Shown here: one piece after another, positions 50,804 through 64,000 of the stretch
Layout: every line of letters begins with the position of its first letter
Numbering within the stretch: the first letter of the stretch is position 1
NCBI GenBank assembly: GCA_003864495.1
Contig: ML133408.1
Coordinates: forward strand, 1,309,006 to 1,373,005
From: Nemopilema nomurai
Lineage: Eukaryota > Cnidaria > Scyphozoa > Rhizostomeae > Rhizostomatidae
Direction: 5' to 3'
Length of the DNA stretch: 64,000 nt
Made by a program: the position numbers and the translations under genes
Notes under the pieces: model-generated
Database searches by the model: none
The model's input: the letters and a program-made list of their open reading frames with translations, nothing else
Told to the model about the DNA's origin: nothing

Positions 50804-53674
50804 TTGCTAAGAATTGGATGCCTAGCTCTGGTGTTTCTGCAGCCGCTAGTGAGACGGGGAGCCGGCTATACTGCCACTGCTGGCTACACCTTCGAACAGA
50901 TTTTTGGAGACGACCTGGGTGAATCCGATCTGAGCCTGGTGCACGCTTTCAATGCCTGTGGGACAAGAAAGGGATGCACCAACGTGGCCAGACGCAAGAG
51001 TACGGGGGAGTTCAAGGTGAGGGATGGTGATTCATCCGACTGGCCATTGGAAGACGTAGCTGCGATTTGGGTGAAAAGGTCGCAACCACGTAAGTTTGTG
51101 CAAACTGTGAACCGTTGTTAAGTATCTTAGATCACCATGGTCACAAGAACTTGGTAGGAGAGGCTCCTGCCTAGCTAGATCTAGAAAACTCCGCAGTGCG
51201 ATCACTTCTTGAGTCAAGTCGCACAAACAGCGGTACCCTGGGTACCAGAGCCGCAAAAATTAAAATTAAAAAATTATGAGAGTGAGAGCTGCGGAAAAAA
51301 TTATGAGAGTCATAATTTTTTAATTTTAATTTTTGCGGCTCTGGTACCCAGGGTAAAACAGCGGGAAACACTCTAGCAGGTGCCGAATCATCATGAAAAG
51401 TTGTTTGCGTCATTAACAGAGTTAGTTTTCGGCTTGGCCAGTGAGAAACAGCTTTCAGCCCGGTAGTTCATTTCGATTTGGTTCACGTAGAAATCTTGCA
51501 AAGCGGCAAGGATTCATTAGATTCTGGATTCAAAGCTTCTTTAAAAATCAAAATCAATACAAGTCACTCTTACATCTGAATTACTGGATCTTGAAGGCAA
51601 GACCCTTCATACACTTTCTCTTCCCGTTGTTAATTTTCCACATCAAAAAAGTTTTATTCAAGATTAATCACAACGTTGCAGCTGTGGTTTTATGTCTTTA
51701 CTCGGCAGAAACAATCAAAATGCGAACCAAGTGGAATACATGCGCATGGAATAACTACGCTTGCATCCAACATCTGTCGATGAAAGTTGTCCCGAAAAAA
51801 GCCGCTAACCTTTTAACTTTAAAACAAGAGTTGTTTGAACGCTAAAACCTGCTGATTGCAACAGAAATAAAGAAAGTTTATATGTAAATCTCAAAGGCTA
51901 AAAGATTTTAGCTCTGAAAATAGGAAACAAGTGTTGTGAAGTTTCATAATATTTTTCTGAGGTCTTTCAATTGGGTTCTTTGGCTTTCAACGAAGAAAAA
52001 CGAAATAACTGGATAGACCCTACCCAGGGCCGTATTTACGACTGTTGGAGCCCTGGGCCAAAGTTGATGAACATATAAAATATGCTTAATAGTTCGTGTC
52101 ATGCTATTCAATGCGACTGGGCTTTTGTATAGGTTTAACAAAAGTTTGCTTGGGGCTCCTTAGAAGTAAGAGCCTTAAGGGGCCCTTGGTCCCATGGGTA
52201 AATGCCTCACTGCTCCTACCCCCATCCATGTTAATCCACTCATTTCTTTCCCCCTCCTCCTAATCTTTTGGCACAACCCTTTCTCCTGCTTACGTTCCCC
52301 AATGAACGCCTACCGATCATTCTTGTAAAGGTATGGCCAAACTATAATGCTTGTCAAATGTTCTTGGAACAGCTCAGTATTTTCTCTAATTCTTGCATTT
52401 TTCATTTCTTTGTCACGCCAATGGCAGTTAATTCCTAAAACAATTTTGGTAACAAAGTATAGCATCTAGTTGATCTGGGAAAAAGCTTTGCGCGAAAATG
52501 ACCCTCCATTTAGAATCACCGTTAGTGTTCCAACAATTTTAGCAGGCATTTTTAGAAACATTTTCATATGGCATCTATCTTAAAGAATGTTTCACAAAAT
52601 GTTTCCTAGTTTTGCCACCATGACTTAGGATAAGGTCGGCCAAAAAGTTGTCTCACGAACGTTTGAAGATTGTCAACCAATTCGTGTGGCCTTTTCTGTT
52701 GTATGACAATGTCTCAGTCTAGCCAGGCCTTTATGTATTCCACTCATTTCAATAAGAAAATAGCGATAATAAAACAAGTAATGAACAATAAAGAAGAATT
52801 AAGAAACTTTAGGGCTCGAAGCTACGTTACATGCGGAAAAATCAATTGCTCTCTATGATATTATTGTGTGCTACTTTGAATTACGTTTCATAATTATGTT
52901 CATTGCGTCACCGTGTGTCAATGGAATTGTTTCCAAAGATTCCTATAGTTCAGTCTCTCCGAAATTAACCTCTCAAAACTTTTTCATCATATTGTAAGCC
53001 TTTAGTCAGTAGCCATCCGTCCATCGTCCATTTACTTGTACCTTTCCACAAATCCCTTATTTCCCCCCAACTATTTCAATCTCTTTTGCCCCATTATTCA
53101 CCGAGATACGGACACCCAACTAGTTTTTACTCGAATATTTGACTATCCTTGGAACGATTGCTGCAGCAAAATAATGCGAACTTTATCTAGGATTTAACAA
53201 AATGGAAGGTCAGTTTTCCAGAGGTAATCGTAGAATTCTTTATCTTCAGGGTTCCAGAATGTTGCGTTCAAGCAAGATACGAAAGGCTATATAGAATTTA
53301 TTCCTCCAGCCCTAGCAGTTGATGGAAGCAGGGACAACAAGTATACCTCCTGTTTCTATACAAATACAGTAGACATAAGGCCGTGGTGGAGAGTGGGATT
53401 TGGCGCACCAGTTCTTGTCCACAGTGTGACGATAACAAATGCTGGTGTAGATTACTCCGGACTTGCCAGTCTTTTCAAAGGTGTTGACATCAGAATAGGA
53501 TACCAGGATGAAAGCAGAGTGAACCCTCTATGCAGGCAAAACATCTCCATAGCAACACCAACAACAGTCGACTTTGAGTGTGAAAGAGAAATGACTGGCA
53601 CTTTCTTGTTCGTCGAAAAAGAAGAGAAACAGCTTTATCTATGCGAAGTGGAGGTCTACGGCATATTCATTTGA
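50804..53674 (+). CDS. Secreted protein with fucolectin-type domain, copy 2 (start codon apparently TTG)
   Basis: Two exons, 50804-51089 and 53250-53674, joined by a phase-1 intron (donor GTAAGT, acceptor TTCAG), give about 236 aa, matching copy 1 at 41062-42539. Exon 1 reads LLRIGCLALVFLQ (signal-peptide-like), then the same unrecognised domain (YTFEQIF, NACGTRKGC, VARRKSTG). Exon 2 is the fucolectin-type domain: NVAFKQ, LAVDGSRDNKY, RPWWRVGF, VHSVTITN, VDIRIGY, NPLCRQNI, FECE, and FLFVE...LYLCEVEVYG at the end. The codon aligned with the copy-1 ATG is TTG (50804-50806), and the frame has no ATG back to the TAA at 50657. So the gene may start elsewhere through an unseen exon, use a non-ATG start, or be a damaged copy. 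The rest of the frame is intact. Confidence 0.72.
51234..51355. repeat. Perfect inverted repeat, 46-bp arms, 30-bp spacer
   Basis: Arms at 51234-51279 and 51310-51355 are exact reverse complements, starting TACCCTGGGTACC and ending in an A/T-rich section. The spacer carries a partial copy of the arm (GCGGAAAAAATTATGAGAG). It lies in the intron of the second lectin gene, 145 bp from the donor. It resembles a very short foldback or MITE-like element; no target duplication was recognised. Confidence 0.95.
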
Positions 53675-55539
53675 TGATTTTTTTATTTTAACTTATAGTT
53701 AGCTGATGAAGCTGAAAAAACAAACAGTTCGAGATTGCACATTTGAGCATTAACGTTTCAATTTGGAAATTTGAAACGTTACAGGACAGGCATTATAAGC
53801 TAGCCCTCCCTCTCTCTCCTATGTTTTACCAAAAAGTGGCGACAGTTCATTTAATGTTGAATCACTGGTTCATGAATACAAATTTCTTATATTCACTCTC
53901 ATCACCGGACCCAAAGCCAGTTCGGGAATAGGTTCACAATTCAACTGCCGTGATACGCAGCTTCGAAAGGAGGGAGACCTCGAAGAGAGCAGGGAAACTC
54001 TGCTCAGCTGTTATCGTAATTATGAAATATCGTAATTGTACGATGTTATGAAATGATTATGATTATGAAACATTCTACACATTGCTGAGCAAGTGAAATG
54101 TATTTCTAACCTGCATCACTCGGCATCAACATCATGAAAGTTTGGCTGAAATGGAGGGAATATCCAACAAACAGTGGAAATGTCAGGTTTGGAAATTTTG
54201 ATGGCAACTGAAGGGGCGGCAAGGTAGAATTGCATTCCTCTCTACGGGCAGAAGAACAAAGGGGGACAGGGAGCGGGTTAACCTCCTGGGGGACTTCAGC
54301 AACATTGGTTACCTATTGTGCGTCTGTTTTTAACATCGTTAGTTAAGGTCTACAGAAGAGGACTAAATACATTTTCAAATTGACATTGTCCCCCTCTACG
54401 TTCCCTTGTCCTCTTACGCCTTTCCTTTCCCCCTCCGCATTCACTTGCCCCTCTCCACCTTCCCTTGTCCCTCTCCATAGGTATGGAGCACGCCTAAACG
54501 CTGCATGTACCAGGCCGTGCTCATTTAAAAATGCGTTCCATTGTGATTTAAACTGTTATTTGAAGATGGAAAATCTAATGTGAGTCTGTAGATGCAGCGT
54601 AAAGAGTTATACAACTTGTAATATCATACTATTTAAATTTTCGAGTCTGTAAGGTATAAGAATTGAAAATGTGGACAGAAATCGTTTTGAGAGTGGCAGG
54701 AAATCAAGTAGAATTAATTGATTAAACATTTCGGGTGGCTTTTACTGCTGTTTGCATAGCCTATGTTGCGATGTTATTGTTGTAGTTGTTGTTATTGTAA
54801 ATTACACGGTATGGCACCCTATTCTGTCACAGGTAGCCCGGTGTGAATGTTGTAGTAGAATTGCACAGGTGTACAATAATATGAAACCAATATTTCCTTC
54901 GCATCAATCTGAAAAAGGACTAACTCTACCTGACCAATTTGCAGGTTGCGACTCTAAATCAACATCTAGATACAAGATGGAAACGATTTTCGTCAGCAAC
55001 TGCTGTTTCATGGCTGTTCTAACACTTGTTGATGGCAGGCAAGCACCGGATTCTGCGACTTAAAATCTGATGAGCTGAAATTTAAAATCTAGGAAAACGT
55101 GCAGTCGGCCCAAAGACCCAACGCGATAGCCGTTGCAAAAATAATCTTTAAATCGACCCAAAGATGGTAAAGATTTAATGCTGATTCTATGAAAAGATTA
55201 TTCTTTCAGAGTCATGCCGCTAAATTTTAGGATCAATCACACAAGAGTTTTACAAGTAAATATATAAATTTGACACGGTTTGCTTAAAGAAAAACAATGG
55301 AATATTGATAAAGATTGGGCACTGAATTACATTATTTAAGGATAGAAATGAGAGGACTAGGTAGCAAATTATGACTATCATGCTTATTTCATCGACAATA
55401 GACTATGGCTTGAATTTAATACAAAATGAGGTATTTCGCTGCAATCTATCAGGAATTGCTAATGTACTGAGCATATGGCATTGCTAATCGAAGTATAGTT
55501 ACTTGGCAAATTGCCGAAAGTTTACAGTCAAGTGGTCCC
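53675..55539. other. Intergenic region between lectin copy 2 and AP2M1 (convergent)
   Basis: About 1.9 kb with C-rich repeats of the CCCCCTCTC/CCTTGTCC kind at 54388-54475 and a GTTGTTATT run at 54775-54800. No supported gene. The 103-codon open frame at 54752 has no recognisable similarity. Confidence 0.45.
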
Positions 55540-62506
<6,967 letters not shown>

Positions 62507-62774
62507 GACTGCTTTTCCTCACTGAAGTCACAAGAAACCTGACATGCTATAGAACAAACTCTTTCCCTTCACTCCACCCCAGCAATTTGCAGTATTCAAT
62601 ATGGCGGCGGAGGCGCGATCGTTAGGTCATGTGACCAGGACGGCTTGATTCTGATAAAGAGGCTCCAAAACACAAGGCACAACATGGCTCCTGGAGTTGT
62701 CTGGTAAAATTGCCGGCGTTTATGCTTTGCAGAGAAAACCAAACCTTCTTCTGCCGGCGGACAGTTCGTAATTA
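62507..62774. promoter_or_regulatory. Bidirectional promoter of AP2M1 (-) and PGAP1 (+)
   Basis: Only 268 bp separate the two start codons, so the divergent genes probably share a promoter. It holds a YY1-like ATGGCGGC at 62601-62608 and an E-box/M-box TCATGTGA at 62627-62634. No TATA box is seen, in keeping with a housekeeping promoter. Motif use is inferred. Confidence 0.7.
62601..62648 (+). other. Possible upstream ORF of PGAP1 (15 codons)
   Basis: ATG at 62601 (overlapping the YY1-like motif) to TGA at 62646-62648. Two more short upstream frames follow at 62684-62707 and from about 62723. If transcription starts before 62601, PGAP1 translation would have to pass them. Confidence 0.3.
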
Positions 62775-64000
62775 ATGATGACAAAAATCCTCAGCATAAG
62801 TTTAGCCCTGGCTTCTTTTGTCATTATTGGATGGCTGATTCTAATTTTTGGTATTTTCGAAGTTGTTGAGAACATGGAGGAAAATCAATGTGAGATGACT
62901 TATATGTTTGAGTATCCGCAGTTTCTAGATATCAGTTTGGACCCTGAAGTTAAAAAGAAGTTTCCAAAGTACTCTCTGATAATTTATGGTGAAGGAGACC
63001 ACGCAACAAGGCTTCAACACGTTGGCGTGTCCGGAATTCCGGTCTTGTTTATTCCTGGAAATGCTGGTAGCCATAAACAAGTAAGATCCCTGGCATCCGT
63101 GGCGTTGAGAAAAACCGAAGACCTGCACTTTCATTTCGACTTTTTTGCCGTCGACTTCAACGAAGAGCTATCTGCACTTAAAGGAAGCTACCTCGTATCA
63201 CAAACAGTTTTTGTGAATGAGTGTTTAAAATTGATCCTTGGGATGTATAGGGAGAGAAACAGAGCAAAGGATTCTGTCATTTTGATAGGCCATTCAATGG
63301 GTGGAGTGGTTGCAAGAGGACTGTTCACACTACCTCACTTCAACTCCTTGAGTGTCAATACTATCATCATGCTTGCAGCGCCAAACCAGAGCCCAGCTTT
63401 TGAAGCTGACCAGGATATGCACAATTACTATGTTAGGCTGAATGCTTTCTGGAATCAATCTAATAGCTCCATTATTGACGGTCTGAAGCACTTGTTAATT
63501 CTTTCAATAGGTGGTGGTAGTAGAGATATGCAAGTTCGCAGTGATCTTACATCTATCACTTCACCTTTGCTGAAGAACCAGTCTCTTTCTGTTGTCACCA
63601 CAGCTGTTCCAAAGGTGTACCTTTCAACAGATCACAGGTGCATTGTATGGTGCAAACAGCTCGTTTTGTCAATAATAAGGACTCTTATAGACATGGTGGA
63701 CAAGCATGATATGGAAATTTCAAAAAATGAATTTTCAAGATTTGAAGCTTTAAAGTATCATTTTGTCTCCTCCTTTAGTTCAGGAACCAGTTTTGAAAGT
63801 GCAGTGTCTCTCACAACAATGCCCCCAAAATTTTCAATGGACTTGTCTTTGTGCAAGTTGTTCAAGAACCCAAGTATTTTCAAGTCAACAGCCAGAAGTC
63901 AACCTTGCTTTCTCTTAGACATTAGTCATCTTAAAGGTGAACTATTGGTATTTTACCAAGGTCTATTTTTCAATTGGATTGGTGTTTGTAAAGGCATTCA
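62775..64000 (+). CDS. PGAP1: GPI inositol-deacylase PGAP1, 5' part, runs off the window
   Basis: 408 codons from ATGATG with no stop before the window end. PGAP1 is an ER membrane lipase that removes the acyl chain from inositol of GPI anchors soon after attachment, needed for export of GPI-anchored proteins. Seen here: an N-terminal membrane segment (about 7-31), CEMTYMFEYP, YGEG, the oxyanion-side VLFIPGNAGS, KQVRS, FDFFAVDFNEE, and the nucleophile elbow GHSMGG with Ser174 (172-177). It continues with STDHRCIVWCKQL, as in animal PGAP1. The first of the two adjacent ATGs was taken as the start. No intron interrupts the 1226 bp seen, unlike its intron-dense neighbours. The multi-pass C-terminal half lies beyond the window. 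Confidence 0.97.
   Translation, partial: MMTKILSISLALASFVIIGWLILIFGIFEVVENMEENQCEMTYMFEYPQFLDISLDPEVKKKFPKYSLIIYGEGDHATRLQHVGVSGIPVLFIPGNAGSHKQVRSLASVALRKTEDLHFHFDFFAVDFNEELSALKGSYLVSQTVFVNECLKLILGMYRERNRAKDSVILIGHSMGGVVARGLFTLPHFNSLSVNTIIMLAAPNQSPAFEADQDMHNYYVRLNAFWNQSNSSIIDGLKHLLILSIGGGSRDMQVRSDLTSITSPLLKNQSLSVVTTAVPKVYLSTDHRCIVWCKQLVLSIIRTLIDMVDKHDMEISKNEFSRFEALKYHFVSSFSSGTSFESAVSLTTMPPKFSMDLSLCKLFKNPSIFKSTARSQPCFLLDISHLKGELLVFYQGLFFNWIGVCKGI

Noticed and set aside
54752..55063. 103-codon plus-strand open frame with a valine run
   Set aside because: The valine/isoleucine stretch comes from a GTTGTTATT repeat; no similarity or splice context recognised.

Overview
The window is animal nuclear DNA: A+T-rich, no operons, genes broken into many short exons with GT-AG introns, and metazoan-only genes (nephrocystin-4, AP-2 mu, PGAP1, a class A GPCR). 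Two secreted proteins with a fucolectin-type (F5/8C-like) domain and an intronless orphan GPCR suggest a cnidarian, probably an anthozoan (coral or anemone); this taxonomic call is inference. All multi-exon models were built by hand, by matching splice sites, intron phase and remembered family sequences.

Layout. 1-2240: satellite array of about thirteen ~174-bp units, decaying to about 2700. 2700-5360: no gene found, apart from a tRNA-like sequence at 5177-5248 (-). 5361-7663 (-) and 10268-12160 (-): two neighbouring genes with phase-0 introns for small charged proteins that share an exon-encoded repeat; the family is not recognised. 14160-14471 (+): a solitary histone H4 gene with a TATA box. 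15544-39093 (-): a complete nephrocystin-4 gene (NPHP4), 36 coding exons, 1379 codons plus stop. Its introns hold several unrelated minisatellites.

41062-42539 (-) and 50804-53674 (+): two paralogous two-exon genes for secreted proteins with a shared, unrecognised N-terminal domain and a C-terminal fucolectin-like domain. They flank an intronless class A GPCR at 44752-45816 (+). The second lectin gene appears to have TTG where its paralogue has the ATG start. 55540-62506 (-): a complete AP2M1 gene, 11 exons, 443 aa. 62775-64000 (+): the first 408 codons of PGAP1, uninterrupted by introns and running off the window. AP2M1 and PGAP1 are divergent, with 268 bp between their start codons.

Nothing suggests that the neighbouring genes work together. 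NPHP4 acts at the ciliary transition zone, AP2M1 in clathrin-mediated endocytosis, and PGAP1 in GPI-anchor remodelling in the ER. The least explained items are the exon-repeat gene pair and the shared N-terminal domain of the two lectins.
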